This document shows, one piece after another, positions 25,301-36,809 of a DNA stretch of 64,000 nucleotides. Position 1 is the first letter of the stretch. The number at the start of each line of letters is the position of its first letter. The notes beneath the pieces are model-generated. The model saw only the letters and a list, made by a program, of their open reading frames with translations, had not been told where the DNA came from and ran no database searches. The stretch comes from Nipponacmea schrenckii (taxonomy: Eukaryota > Mollusca > Gastropoda > Lottiidae): assembly GCA_030562195.1 (NCBI GenBank), contig CM060203.1:12228208-12292207 (forward strand), written 5' to 3'. The position numbers and the translations under genes were made by a program.

Positions 25301-26160
25301 AATTTGTATTTCATATCGTAAAAAAATAATACAATCACATCAGTCTGTTTTCTGAATAGATCTCGTGGTATAAAACCTGTTTCACAAGTGGTGTACTTTT
25401 ACTTTTATCACTCTGAGAGAGATATTTTTCTGATATTCTTTGTTTAAACTATGCCCTAAAAATCCTTTCAACAAACCGGTATAGTTGTCATCACTCTTTT
25501 AATCATTTTCATTGTTACCTAAAGAAAAATGTAAATTGGATAAAAGGCGTTTATTATTCGATTACTGGAGACCAGCAAAACCAGACTGACTATGTCCATC
25601 AACAGTCAGAAGCTTAATTATATTAACGTTAATGGCACCGACAGAAACTTCAGTTACAAGGGATTCGTTGTCATTACTATATCAGTAGGCCTACAATTTT
25701 TCCGCTAAAACAAACAACATTCTAATCGTATAGATTGATTAATGAAAAATCTTCATTCATGCGTATTGTTAATTTCATTCAGATGTTAACACAGCAGACA
25801 TAGTATAGCATTTCAGATGTTATGTCTTTCATAGAAAATAAAAACATTCACAGTGGCATGTTCAATAATCTTGGATAAAGTTTATAACCTAAATGAGAAA
25901 AAACTCTATGATGAATTTGTTTGACATGGGCTTTTAAAAAGATAACAAAGTAACATTGTAATGAGTCTTGGCTAGCAGCTGAACCTTTTCAAATCTCTTG
26001 ACACTTTACTTTGATATATTCCGTACAAACAAGATGAATTTAGTTTCATTTTGTAAAGGAGTGGGAGGGAATATCCTTTTATTCTTACATATAATGTTTG
26101 TCATCTAATTGTTATTTGATTTTTTGTTCAAAAAATGTTGAAACAATTATATATGTGTCC
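22335..26160. other. Intergenic, with a possible old interspersed repeat near 25.1 kb
   Basis: No gene was recognised. Around 25100-25160 the phrase CTACTGAACCGATTGAGCTA followed by AAATTTTTAC resembles a motif common in invertebrate interspersed repeats, but no ends could be defined. Confidence 0.3.
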
Positions 26161-26165
26161 ATAAT

Positions 26166-26422
26166 TTTCTAAACCATTTGAGCTGATGCCGACAATGAAG
26201 TATGTTAAAAGTAACAGATATCTGATATTGGATGTAGACGGCTGTATATGCCTTGATAATCGTCATCAAATTATTATCTGATTTCTTTGTCAATAAAGTT
26301 TGAAATACTTAAATCTTTATTTTTCTAAGCCATATTGAGCTGATAGAGACAGTAAAATATGTTGAAAGTAACAGATATCTGTAATTCGATTGAAGACGGC
26401 TGTATGCCTTGAATGTCCTTCT
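26166..26422. repeat. Diverged tandem duplication, period about 156 bp
   Basis: A block at 26166-26268 (TTGAGCTGATGCCGACAATG, then AGTAACAGATATCTG, then GACGGCTGTATATGCCTTGA) recurs at 26321-26422 with scattered substitutions. Neither copy is coding. Confidence 0.8.
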
Positions 26423-26539
26423 TAATGGCATTAGAGCTGTTGACATTAAGCCGACTATTGACATACATACCAGGTTTGCTGGGAGTAAAATTCTGATTTG
26501 TCTTGAAGTACTCAGCAAATCTGTAAATAGCTCAATTAG

Positions 26540-26610
26540 TAAATAGCTCAATTATAACAGTCCTGCGTGTTAGACTCGTTAAAATTTACTGGTTCGATAA
26601 CTACTTCTGC
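26540..26610 (+). mobile_element. Possible tRNA-derived SINE head
   Basis: TAGCTCAATTATAACAG (A-box-like, 26544) is followed 47 bases later by GGTTCGATAAC (B-box-like, 26591-26601). A TAGCTCAATT duplicate lies just upstream. There is no complete cloverleaf, and body and tail are not definable. Confidence 0.33.
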
Positions 26611-27828
26611 CATTTTGTTCGCACGTTCGTTGGAGTCCATTCCGATGAGAAGTAGGAAAATGTACTTATCAGAGTCACGATTCGAATTATATGGAGAAAC
26701 TGCATTTACAAATTAAAACCATCATTTGGACCACACTGCAAAAATCATAAGAGGTTTCAAAAAAAGACTAAAAAAAATTTATTAAAACACACGGAGAGAA
26801 AATGAATGGAAGATGTGAAAGTTAATGTTAGATTATACCTGGTGTTTGTGTAAGCAGGCACCATTTCATTGAAATCGCCGTTAAGACAACAAAAATGAAT
26901 AGTTTCACTTGAAACATTTTTTTCTTTTTTTTTCTTTTTTAGATATCATGCCGCTGAAAGCTTAACATGATAAATGGCATAGATTTTACAGAAGAGTAAA
27001 TTCTTTCATAGAGATCAATCCGCTGGCTTATGCGACATTTTTCTGAAAATGTTTAAAAAGCACCATACAACGACCTTGTTTCTCTACAGACATCGCCTTT
27101 AGCTACTGGTATTTCCTAGCATTATCAGTTGACATTTGAATGAAATTTTATCAAGCACTGACATGATGATATTCAGCAGTAAGATATAGTGATTGTTGAA
27201 GTATACATAAAGAAAGAAATATCCAGTATGTTATAGTTACCGATAATTAACTTGTACTCCGGTTTCATTACAGTTACTGACTTGACTCACTTTAACCAAT
27301 ACCTTCGCCATTTTAACTGATCTGAATGATAATAGACAGTGGTGAAGACTCGGACATAAAAACACCTCTCCAAAACACACACAATAATCTATAAGAATGC
27401 CAACTAGTTACCATATATACTAGGGTTACAGATGGTAAAAAATTGGCTAAATTTGAAAATAAAATCAAGAAAATTTTACAGTGGCCAGTCAAGATTTTGT
27501 AGTCAAGATTATATTTGAGGAAACAAAAACTACGGTATATACCAGTCTAGAATGTGTAAATGGTTTGAACCTTAGCTGGAATAATGAAGAGTGTACACTC
27601 TCCCGACTCATATAAGATACAAATCTCTTGACGAGCCTTTTAGATGAATCTATCGGGGTTGCCTTTACAGACCAAGCTTTGTTCATATTCTATTTAAGGG
27701 TACTGTTTATTGATTTTATTTTGCCGATTATAATGGTTACGATATGTAAAAGTGAGAGTGTTATAGAGAGAGGTTTTGTCTAGATTGGTTGAAAGCAAAT
27801 CTGAAATAAATAGATTTGTACACCAATG

Positions 27829-27957
27829 AGTAAAATCTGTTAGGATAATGAGAAGTTGGTCAACTACAAATCTTTTCACTATTCTTGATTTAACATCGGC
27901 TTATTGGCAGTTTGTAGTAATTCACAAATTGACATCATTCAATCTTGTCTATAGCTG
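27829..27957 (+). pseudogene. Possible Gypsy-type reverse transcriptase scrap
   Basis: One frame reads LFTILDLTSAYWQFVVIH and continues to a stop after FNLVYS. This matches the DLxSGYWQ region of LTR-retrotransposon reverse transcriptases, where the catalytic block begins. No further domain is in frame on either side, so it is a short decayed fragment. Confidence 0.4.
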
Positions 27958-28344
27958 AACACCAATTTGAATACCAATAGAAACTTGATTAAGACAAGTT
28001 CTTCTTATTTACAATTGACTAGACGGATTGTGATTAGTTTACAATATCTCTTGCTGGCGAAATCACAATGGTTCAACTTCACGATAATCTATCACAACAC
28101 TTGCACTATCGTGTCAATCTATCAAAAATCGACACATTTTATTTCCCAAACTTGATTTTACATTACTTAAAATAACCTACTGTCTCAAATGTATATCGCG
28201 ACATGCAGCTTACTTCCCGAATGATCAAATATATAATAGGCCGAGATCTATATGTTGAAATTATCTTATTCATGTATGCCAAATGACAAACAACTAGTGA
28301 ACGCACATAACAAAAAGACGCTAACTAAAAATGAGAAGAAAGCA

Positions 28345-28810
28345 AGAACATATAAATGTCGCAAAACAAACGACTTCCCATAACAAGGAAACTGCCTAGC
28401 CGAGGAAATTATATAGCCTACCAAGCCACCGTAACAGACAACAACGACGAACAGACATACATGGTTCTTACAAGTTCAACATTTAAGCTTCGGTATGCAA
28501 ACCTGGGAATAATTACGTATATTATTCCAAGTGCAAACCACACATCGTCATTCAACAACAAACAATACCGAAACCAAACCGAATAGAGTAAATATTTAGG
28601 CCTAGCCTATGGTCGCTAAAAGACGAAGACATAAACTACACAATAAAATGGAAGCTATTAAAGAAAGCTAAAGCATACGTGACCAGAAGATGTTACCTTT
28701 TGTATTTTGGAGAAGTGGTATATCCTTAAGCATCCAAATTTGGCAACCCTTAATTCAAGAACATAACTACATACGTGCCGACATTCTTTCTGTTCATTAC
28801 GCCGCACGAA
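28345..28810 (+). pseudogene. Decayed GIY-YIG endonuclease segment of a Penelope-like element
   Basis: Across three frames the plus strand gives a recognisable order: IAYQATVTDNNDEQTYMVLT, then STFKLRYAN, HTSSFNNKQYRNQTE, SKYL, WSLKDEDINYTIKWKLLKKA, then CYLCILEKWYILKHPNLATL and TCRHSFCSLRR. This is the Y-x-A-x-V ... T-F-K-x-R-Y-x-N-H ... L-S-K-Y-x-W-x-L-K signature found downstream of reverse transcriptases in animal elements that carry a GIY-YIG-like domain. The expected YIG is changed to YMV, and frameshifts and stops break it. A 36-base in-frame insertion separates RYAN from its H. Penelope-like is my best family guess. Confidence 0.65.
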
Positions 28811-30203
28811 AATGGAACAACAGCAAACGTGACGCGTAGTATGACGCCCCATAACAACATGAAACAAAAAATCAGTTAAATCGTTCATTGCTTATATTTC
28901 CACTGACTATTGTATTCTTTGTACGGGCTTAAACAGAATCCATGTTGTGAGTTTAAGTTTAAGCATACGCTATGAAAAATAGGCCCAAACATTCCGCTTC
29001 AATAACGGACAGCAATTAAAAATAGAAAAAAGATATGTTTACATTTCTTTTATATTGTAATGATATATAAATCTTGACATAATTTTAATAAAATGTACAA
29101 ATAATCAAAGAAATTAGTGACCACGAAAAAAAAGGTCGTCAATGAACCAAAATGCGGCTAATGAACAAAAATTTCACGACTGAAAGACTAAACGATAGTC
29201 TTATCATTAACAAAAGTTAATTGACATGTGTAAAATTGAAACAAGTGTAAAATTGAACGATTTAGCTGTGAGTTTTGCTTCTGTGATGTTATTTATTAGT
29301 TTGGACCCTTGACGTTTAAATTCAGAGAGCTGTTTGTCAACGTGGAACTGTTCAAAAAACCTGGGTGTGTGGAGCTTAGGCCTACCATGTAAGTGGAGAC
29401 AGTCCAATATCAAACTAACCTTACTCAAATATTAATAAATTCCAATTTCCATCTTGATTTCAAGGTTTTAATCCATAAAATATTGACCTAGGCCTAGTCT
29501 AAAACCTTATCTAGGTCACGCCAGGCGACAAAACGTAGTAGGCCAAATAGTAAAGTGGGTCATCTTATTGTATTGCTACGCGCTCAAGAATGTGAGCACG
29601 TGTCTCACTGCAGTTTACGTGAATTTGAATGCGCTTCTTTTAGAAGGGTTTATTAAGAGAAATACATTGAGAGTGGAAATATATAATATATACATTGTGT
29701 TACCACCTATTTGGATATTATATAAAATATATGTATCATATATACATGGATTCTCTAATTGGTTATGTAAAAATAAACTTCCCCCTCGTTTATAGAATAG
29801 TTTTATTAACTTTATTAGTAATTTATGCGATCTCTGGTGAGACCTGTACACGCACAGCTACATTGGCATACGTTATGGAACCATTTGCTTCATTCCGCTA
29901 ACCAGAGGACATTTTACTGACAACCACTCGTTACTATTCGCTTTCCCCCTCCCAAAAATTTCAGTTTCCCGAATTTGTTTTTATCTAAGTGATTGAAATA
30001 TCCAATTAATATTCCCACACACAGCTATTATTCATAAACCGAATGATATCAGAGAAAAGCTAACAACGGTTTGAATATCTACCGAAACAACATCTAAGCG
30101 ATTGCTTCTTATATGTAAAGGGATGTAATGATGCAGAATCTAGTGACCAACATTGCCCTTAGAAAGACACAAAACCATTATAAATATATATAGTATTATA
30201 AAT
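28811..30203. other. Intergenic, nothing recognised
   Basis: AT-rich sequence with several AGGCCTA words near 29380-29500 and a TATA-rich stretch near 29680-29750. No coding or RNA feature could be supported. Confidence 0.4.
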
Positions 30204-30542
30204 ATGGAATCTCGCATCATATGTGCACTGAAGGCATTATATACAATGATTATTATACAAAGAACACATATATACACAATATATAGTATTGCTATCAAAT
30301 CAAATATACAAATTAGTCAATTACACAATATACATCTATTTACAGTATACCCACAATCATTGGGTTTTGGTAGCCTTTGATCTGAATTGTATATCAATAC
30401 GTCAATTCCTTTCGGATCTACCACATTCACAGGCACGAATTGGACATTTGTAATGCAAACCGAAATGTAAATGCCCGATGGAATCTCGCATCATATGTGC
30501 ACTGAAGGCATTATATACAATGATTATTATACAAAGAACACA
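30204..30542. repeat. 65-bp direct repeat, copies 274 bp apart
   Basis: The block beginning ATGGAATCTCGCATCATATG occurs at 30204-30268 and again at 30478-30542, essentially identical. The sequence between is unrelated and AT-rich. The near-identity implies a recent event. Confidence 0.92.
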
Positions 30543-30652
30543 CTTAAAGACAACATAGTGAAAAAGGTTAAATGGTGTGGTTAATAATGATTACCACGAG
30601 AACACATTATAATAGAAATTCCACATCTCTACAACCAAAGCTGATATATTGG

Positions 30653-30958
30653 TCACTTGTACCCAGACTCCTGATCTGTGTTGTTTTTCAGGCATACGTG
30701 ATTTGACTTCTTTGTACTGGACAAAAAATCGAAAGATGCCAAACATTTGAACAAATCACTCCTATTGTCAATAGTATAGCGTACAAGCTGAGTTTCAAGG
30801 TAAAGCTTCTGTAAACGAGTTGATTGATATAGACCAACAGACATCAATATATCAGCACGTGCATTCCGTCTTCCTAGTCCTCGAACAAACACAGAACTTA
30901 AATATTCATTTTCAGAAATTCTTGGTGGAGATTTTAAGAAAGGTGGTAACTTATCCAT
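30653..30958 (-). CDS. Unidentified 101-residue ORF, possible gene or exon
   Basis: The ORF starts at an ATG just behind a good acceptor-like site (CTTTCAG followed by TACAAAT and the ATG) and ends at a stop. The composition looks protein-like (MDKLPPFLKSPPRISENEY near the start, LGRRNARADILMSVG, LYLETQLVRYTIDNRSD), with mixed codons and no repeat character. I recognise no domain. ORFs of this length also occur by chance in 64 kb, so it may be spurious or a transposon scrap. Confidence 0.22.
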   Translation of the reverse strand: MDKLPPFLKSPPRISENEYLSSVFVRGLGRRNARADILMSVGLYQSTRLQKLYLETQLVRYTIDNRSDLFKCLASFDFLSSTKKSNHVCLKNNTDQESGYK

Positions 30959-31796
30959 ATTTGTACTGAAAGATTCAAATCTTTAAAATTGTTAACAAGC
31001 ACCAAGCTGTATCGATTAGGATCACTGAACTGCAGTTTCTGATGTTTCTTAAGATGCTGGATTCTGTAATTTTTTTTTTATGTAGAAACCTTTTTAAATC
31101 GGCTGAATTTGAACGAATATTTTTACTAAGTTATTATCGTGCGAAAAAAAGCACAATCCACTGAAGTACTATCTTTGTAAATCTGAACTATCAACACAAG
31201 CAGGAATTAAAGAGCAATCCTGATTGGTGGTTGTTTCTATCTTAACGTCCAGAGGTTTTATAATATTTAATCCACAAAAACTATATATACTATTGCTTTA
31301 AAATTAACACTTTTCATTGTGTAAACAACGTAATATATATGCCATTTAGTCAGTACCCACTTCCTTTAGCACTGTGATACGTTGGACCACTAAACAAAAT
31401 GTGTCAAGTACGTATTTTTCTGACGAAACAGAAACTGTTATGCATGCTATCACACAACCAATTAACACCGTTTGTACTATGTATGACAGAAAGGTAAAGG
31501 GAATGCCGAATGTTTGAAAGAATAAACAATGAAAATGACTGCTATCGATGATATGTTAGCTCAGTGCAAGGAAGCCATTCTGATAAATACACTTTTCTAT
31601 AAAATATGGGGTTTTTCATCCTTACATCGTCGTAATCTGTTGAAGAGTAACTATAACCAATTAAACAGAACCAAATAGCACATTTATTACAAACCAGACA
31701 AAAAATCGAATCCTGATCGATCGCCCATTTTCATCTTCCTTTTGACAACACAACCACATAGGTAACAAGTATATAAATCAATTAATGATAAATAGG

Positions 31797-31917
31797 TAAG
31801 GGATAGAGCCCGAAAACTGTCTATTATTTTGGAGAGAGCACAGTTTGTGAGGAGCGTTACGCCCCTCACGAACTGTCCTCTCTCTATTATAATAGACAGT
31901 TTGAGGACTCTATCTTA
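31797..31917. mobile_element. Foldback (palindromic) MITE, about 58-nt arms
   Basis: The left arm (GGATAGAGCC..., AACTGTCTATTATTTTGGAG, AGAGCACAGTTTGTGAGG) pairs with the right arm (CCCCTCACGAACTGTCCTCT..., AATAGACAGTTTGAGG, ACTCTATCTTA) around a centre near GCGTTACGCC. Only a few mismatches are seen. No protein is encoded. Confidence 0.85.
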
Positions 31918-32596
31918 CTTAAATAATAGCCCTACAAAGTTAAACTAATTGCAATCAACACATCTCATTGATTGATTAATAGTTATGTGGGTTCAGATTG
32001 TGATTTAGACTGTGGCAAACATACTCTGCAGGTGTCTTCTACACACAATGTATTCATCAAGTGAAAACGATATATTTATAATTCAATCCACCTTTAGAAA
32101 TATATCCCGAGTCGAGCCAATGGATAATATTGAGTATGAACAATCCAATTTTCAAATACGGAGAGACCCTTTTTTCTGATATTTCATCTGATGATATCAA
32201 AGTAAGAGCAAAAAGAAGATGAAAATAAGGATATATATCAAACTTTAACGACAACTAGGTTTAGCAAACCTTTTGAAAATAACCTGATATAGATGCGATT
32301 GTTAACAAATGCAGAAAAACAGAATATAAAACACGTTGTATTTCACTTTATCAAACGGGAACGTTGTAAAATAAAACTGAATATATAATTGAATTGCTTT
32401 GTCAGTGAAAAGATAGAAGGTCCAAACAACTAAAAATAATGGACACTTTTTAAAAAATAATGGACATTTAGAGAACAATTTTCATGAAATAATGGACAGT
32501 TATTTAGTAGTTCAAACAACACTAATACATTCTACTTGAGAATGGATAAATACAACAAAGGATGACGTCATAGCTGTTATTTAATATAGAATAATT

Positions 32597-32670
32597 ATAG
32601 GGCGCAAGGAAAGTGTTGAGCCACAAATTGAGATAAGGTGCCCGGTTCAATTTCCGGTGTGGGATTATCC
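32597..32670 (+). mobile_element. Possible tRNA-derived SINE head
   Basis: TAGGGCGCAAGGAAAG at 32598 and GGTTCAATTTCC at 32644 have the spacing of A and B boxes. The G-rich start and the CCGGTTCAATTTCCGG stem look tRNA-like, but the acceptor stem does not close. Confidence 0.33.
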
Positions 32671-32797
32671 ATACAGTAGAATATTGTATAAGCTTATACG
32701 TGGAGTACGGATCCCGCCTAAAAATGATGAGTTAACGATGAGTAATTGGTGAGATTACTCTCGCAGGTTTTGTGAATGATAAAAGGGTTTTATTTCT

Positions 32798-33309
32798 CAT
32801 AGGCGTACGGTAGGGAAAAAAAAATTTTTCGGCTCGATCATATTCGGGCAAAATTCTCGACATATTCGGGCACTGAAAGTTCCCGAGTCTTCTTGGTTTT
32901 TTTTTCGAAAAATACCCACTAATATTGCCGGGAACCGATTCCTGCCCGAATCCCTAGATTCTATTGAAGTAAAGTAGCCGAATATCGAGATATTCGTGTG
33001 GAAGCCTTGTGGGCTGGTGATATTTGAATGGATATGAAATCGTTTTTGATGAATATTTCATGTTTTTTCTCATCCCTCTCGTCCAATAATCAACACCAAA
33101 TTATGTCTCAGAAGTCAGATTTGAAAAAAAGATTGAATGTAGATTTTCAAAATTTCCCGTCCCCCAACCCCGGGCTCGCGCCTTCAGCGCTTCTCGTAGT
33201 CGGGCTTGGCCCGACGCGGCGCTGCGTTAAGTAGAATTTGGGCAGAGTCCGAGGTTCGGGCACAAATCTCTCCCGCACCCCCAGTTTCAAAACATCCCGT
33301 ACGCCTATG
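32798..33309. mobile_element. Non-autonomous hAT-like element with perfect 8-bp TSD
   Basis: Both ends carry the inverted terminus CATAGGCGTACGG, and the element is flanked by TTATTTCT at 32790-32797 and again at 33310-33317. An 8-base target duplication and a CA..TG terminus are typical of hAT elements. The 512-base body has no transposase; it is GC-richer than its surroundings, especially 33160-33290 (CCCCGGGCTCGCGCC). The short ORFs on both strands here are incidental. Confidence 0.88.
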
Positions 33310-33317
33310 TTATTTCT

Positions 33318-34279
33318 AATGGATATAAGTTTGGAAAGCATATTGAAAGGGTTTTGAAGAGGTAATGTTTTCTAGATTATTTACATATACCGGCTTCTGT
33401 TAGCATCATTTATATTTTCAGAAAAACATGTATCTTTCGAAAGGTAAATTTTTGACATAACTATTAGCAGCTTTATTTACAGTGACTTAATGTAGTGATG
33501 TAAGGTGCAATAAAGTAGGGCTCACAACTTCTGATTAACGTCTGAAAATGTTGTTGATGCTAATCAGTACAAACAGGTGCGGGATTAATATTGGACATTA
33601 ACAACTGCAGTCAAAATATAAAACAATCCGATATCATTAATATATTTTGTCCTATGTTTATGTTTTTGCGAAAATATCAAAGGTTTCAAGATAGTGATTT
33701 ATGTTATATTTGGGTCTGTTTTTGTAGTTATTGCTTAATATTTGATGACGGATTCAATACAGAACTGTTCTTCTTGTTTTTCATTTATTCAACAATTTAC
33801 GATATCAAAATGATTTATTTACCGATTAATATGATTTTATTTGTCATAGGATAATAGCCATAGTCGATATAATAGTATCTGTGAGGTTTAAATGAATTAT
33901 AATTATGTATACGATCTCAACAAATCATCATATACATATAACCATTCGACAGACACGGTTTAATTTGATACAAAGGATAATAAGGACTTGGTGATATAAA
34001 CCAAACCATTCAAACAACTTTAGTTTACCATAATAATCTTGTTACAGTTTATGTGTCATAAAAATCCCCAACGTATTTTACAATTGGACTTTTTATAGTA
34101 TTAATATTAGGCACTTAAAAATTCCACAAGAATTGTTTTCATCTTAATTGCTTCTTTTTCAAATAAAGTCAACTCCGTGTACAAGACTAATAAACGATTA
34201 AATACATTTACATTTATTATTTACATAATGCGCTGTTTCCGATCCAATCACAACCCCAGATTTTTACTATAAAAATACC
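33318..34279. other. Intergenic, nothing recognised
   Basis: AT-rich sequence. An 87-residue ORF at 33591 is Phe/Ile/Tyr-rich and has no coding signature. Confidence 0.4.
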
Positions 34280-35345
34280 TCTTCGTATGACCAGCAAATC
34301 AAAAATTTTAGATTTGACCAAATCAATCTTTGTTCATCAGTGGGCTTACTTGGTGTCTAACTTTTAGGATAGAATATATCTAAAAAAATCATACAATTAA
34401 GTAAAAATTTATTAAACTAAGTAGTTTTGAAACACACAAGCCCTGTTTATATGGTGACATTTACACACGTATGTATTTTTGTCATGGGTGTAAATTGGCT
34501 TATATGACGCATTTACTCATGTGCAAGTTGGGACTAGGTGCAAATTTGCTACAGTCTGTGAGTATATGTATATTTAATATATTTATGGACCCTGCACAGT
34601 TAGGAAAATTCCATCTTTCCTCATATTCTTTGATCATATCCTTCAGGGCTTCACCCTCAGGGAACTTGACGTACTCATCTACCCGATAAACACAAACACC
34701 AGAGCCTTCCCAACTCCAAAGAGATTACCGATTGTCCGGTACTCTGACGATGATGTAAGCCAGTAAGTGGTAATTGCTACCTTCTTTTGGACACCTAGTG
34801 GTTCTTCAATCGTGTCTTAGATAGTTCATCTTCAAGTCGTCTGCAGATGAAATTCAATGTTTCCTTCCTCTTTCTGGAATTTCTAGCCAGTCTGTTTTTT
34901 TCGAAGGGCTGCAGGACTACCTTGTCAAACCACTCCTTCGTCCCAGATTTTCTTCTTAATTTTCTAACATTTGAGCAACCCAGAGTTTGCTTTTGGAAAC
35001 TTTCTAGTCTGATCCTTTCCATGGCTATGCAAGAAATGGACAATTTGCTCCATATTTACCTTAGAGACGTTTACGTCGTATGAATGCACAACAAATATAC
35101 TTTTACACACGTGTGTAAATTTGCATATGTGTGTAAATTTGCATATATGCAAATTCTCGCGGTATAAACGAGGCTTTAGCTGTGTTTTTTTTCAATTATT
35201 AAGTGGTTTAATGAATATGTCGTATTATTTTTATTAATTCTTTATTCAAAACACATGTTAAGTCCAACTGTCAAATATATAAGCTTAATACACTTATTGA
35301 CCGATTTCATGTCCATTTTTCTAAACCGTAGTATCCCTTTAATGT
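34280..35345. mobile_element. Older MITE copy apparently split by a Harbinger insertion
   Basis: Sequence left of the Harbinger relic (TTTGTTCATCAGTGGGCTTA, then CTTGGTGTC) resembles the left arm of the 41.4-kb MITE, and sequence right of it (CACTTATTGACC ... GTAGTATCCCTTTAA) resembles that MITE's right end (CTCTTACTGACC ... CTATTATCCCTTTAA). The left terminus is too diverged to place. Confidence 0.4.
34438..35177 (-). pseudogene. PIF/Harbinger transposon relic with broken transposase
   Basis: The inverted ends are AAGCCCTGTTTATATGGTGA on the left and AAAGCCTCGTTTATACCGCG on the right (reverse strand). Between them the minus strand encodes, in three frames, HARBI1-like transposase pieces in the correct order: SGTKEWFDKVVLQPFEKN, KRKETLNFICRRLEDEL, PLGVQKKVAITTYWL, EYRTIGNLFGVGKA, VDEYVKFPEGEALKD and RWNFPNCAGSI. 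The last corresponds to the family's G-F-P-x-x-x-G-A-I-D block, with the first catalytic Asp position changed to Asn. The rest of the catalytic domain is missing, so the copy is dead and internally deleted. Confidence 0.85.
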
Positions 35346-36809
35346 GGACATCAAGGGTATTTTCAATCATCAGCAATTCAAAAATAAACTTTATGCATTC
35401 CAATTATATTTGGTTATTTATAAAACAAATATAAAATAAAGCATCATTTATCTGAATTATAAATATGTAATATTTTCTATAATTAATATAAAGATAATAT
35501 TTTCAAACAGTGTATTTTATTTTCACTGAAAGATTATCTAATTCACATCTGACATTTATGATTTGAATAACAATAGCAAAAACTGAAACTTTATCCTTAA
35601 TTGAATTTCAAGAAAATAATTCTTAAAACACCCAAGGGTATTGTCAGTCCGTGATGAGAATAACATTTTTTGAAATTTTTAAACAATACTTGGCAGACTT
35701 GTCTAAATTGCAAATCAAAAACGAATCAAACTTTAAAAAGTAAAATGCATTTTGCATAGAAATATTTACATTATAAAAATTGAAGTAGTCAAATTTGCAG
35801 CATTGGTGTGTAAACGCAATAGATCAAGCAACATATTCAGTATCTGATCATTTGCGTTACCAATAATGATTACAACGTTTATTTCTCAAATAATTCAAAA
35901 CATCTGTTTAATTTCAGCCTCAGTTAGTTATTTTGACAGCGAAATCTTCCACAATACCTATCTGTGGCTGGTTAATATTTGATTACAGGTAAGATACCCA
36001 ATACCATACGAATTCGGGTTCGCCTGCATAGTGTTAAAACATGATGATTTTTTATATATGTCTTTTTCCCCTTTAATTGATTTATTGCTCACGAATAAAA
36101 TCTTAGATACCATTTTGAATAGGTGACAGTTTATATCTCACATCGAGCTGAGCAAAATCTTGAGACGATTTTATCACTGTAAGTAGTTTATAACCTAGAA
36201 TAATGGAGATATAAGGATCTGGTTGGCTTTAACATAATCAACTATCAGTGAATAGTCAGCATCTAGGCTACTTAAAACTGTTGATAGAAAAATTGATTTG
36301 AATGATAGTGTGTACTCGATAAAGAGTTGTTTATCACGAGTAGAAACTTGGTTTCCCGTTTAACAGCAATTATCCCAAGTAGGACGGTTTTCACCAGAAA
36401 CATCTATTCACTTGATGAAATCTAAAAGAAATTGTATTTCCAAGCTAAGTCTTAATGTTTTTTTTAAAGGACATCATAGAAAATTCGTTATTCAGATGGA
36501 AAACTACTTCTTTACGCCAGATAGTTATTTAAAATTCTACTTGTTTTCTGTTAAAATAAATCGAAACTTGATGACAAAATCTTCGGTTTTATTTTTATAC
36601 TCGGTCAAATGAGAACCCATCATAATAGCTATAGTAACCGAAGAAATATGAGAAGGTGCACGGAAAATCTTGTTAATTTTTGCTGATCAAATTGGCTATA
36701 TATATAGTATTTTACACTAATTATATTTTGACCAAATTGATTTATACTGTTATGTTCTATCGCCAGAGCACTGAGTAGACGGACAGTTATATAAAATATT
36801 ATTGATAAT
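35346..36809. other. Intergenic, nothing recognised
   Basis: Very AT-rich sequence with no convincing ORF, repeat or RNA signal. Confidence 0.45.

Noticed and set aside
27489..27879. Minus-strand ORFs next to the reverse-transcriptase scrap as part of a retrotransposon
   Set aside because: Neither strand gives protease, RNase H or integrase motifs; only the short DLTSAYWQ block on the plus strand is convincing.
28658..28888. 76-residue minus-strand ORF
   Set aside because: It is antisense to the decayed Penelope-like fragment, which gives a recognisable motif order on the plus strand.
33028..33341. Overlapping GC-rich ORFs on both strands
   Set aside because: They lie inside the non-autonomous hAT-like element and share no feature with any transposase.
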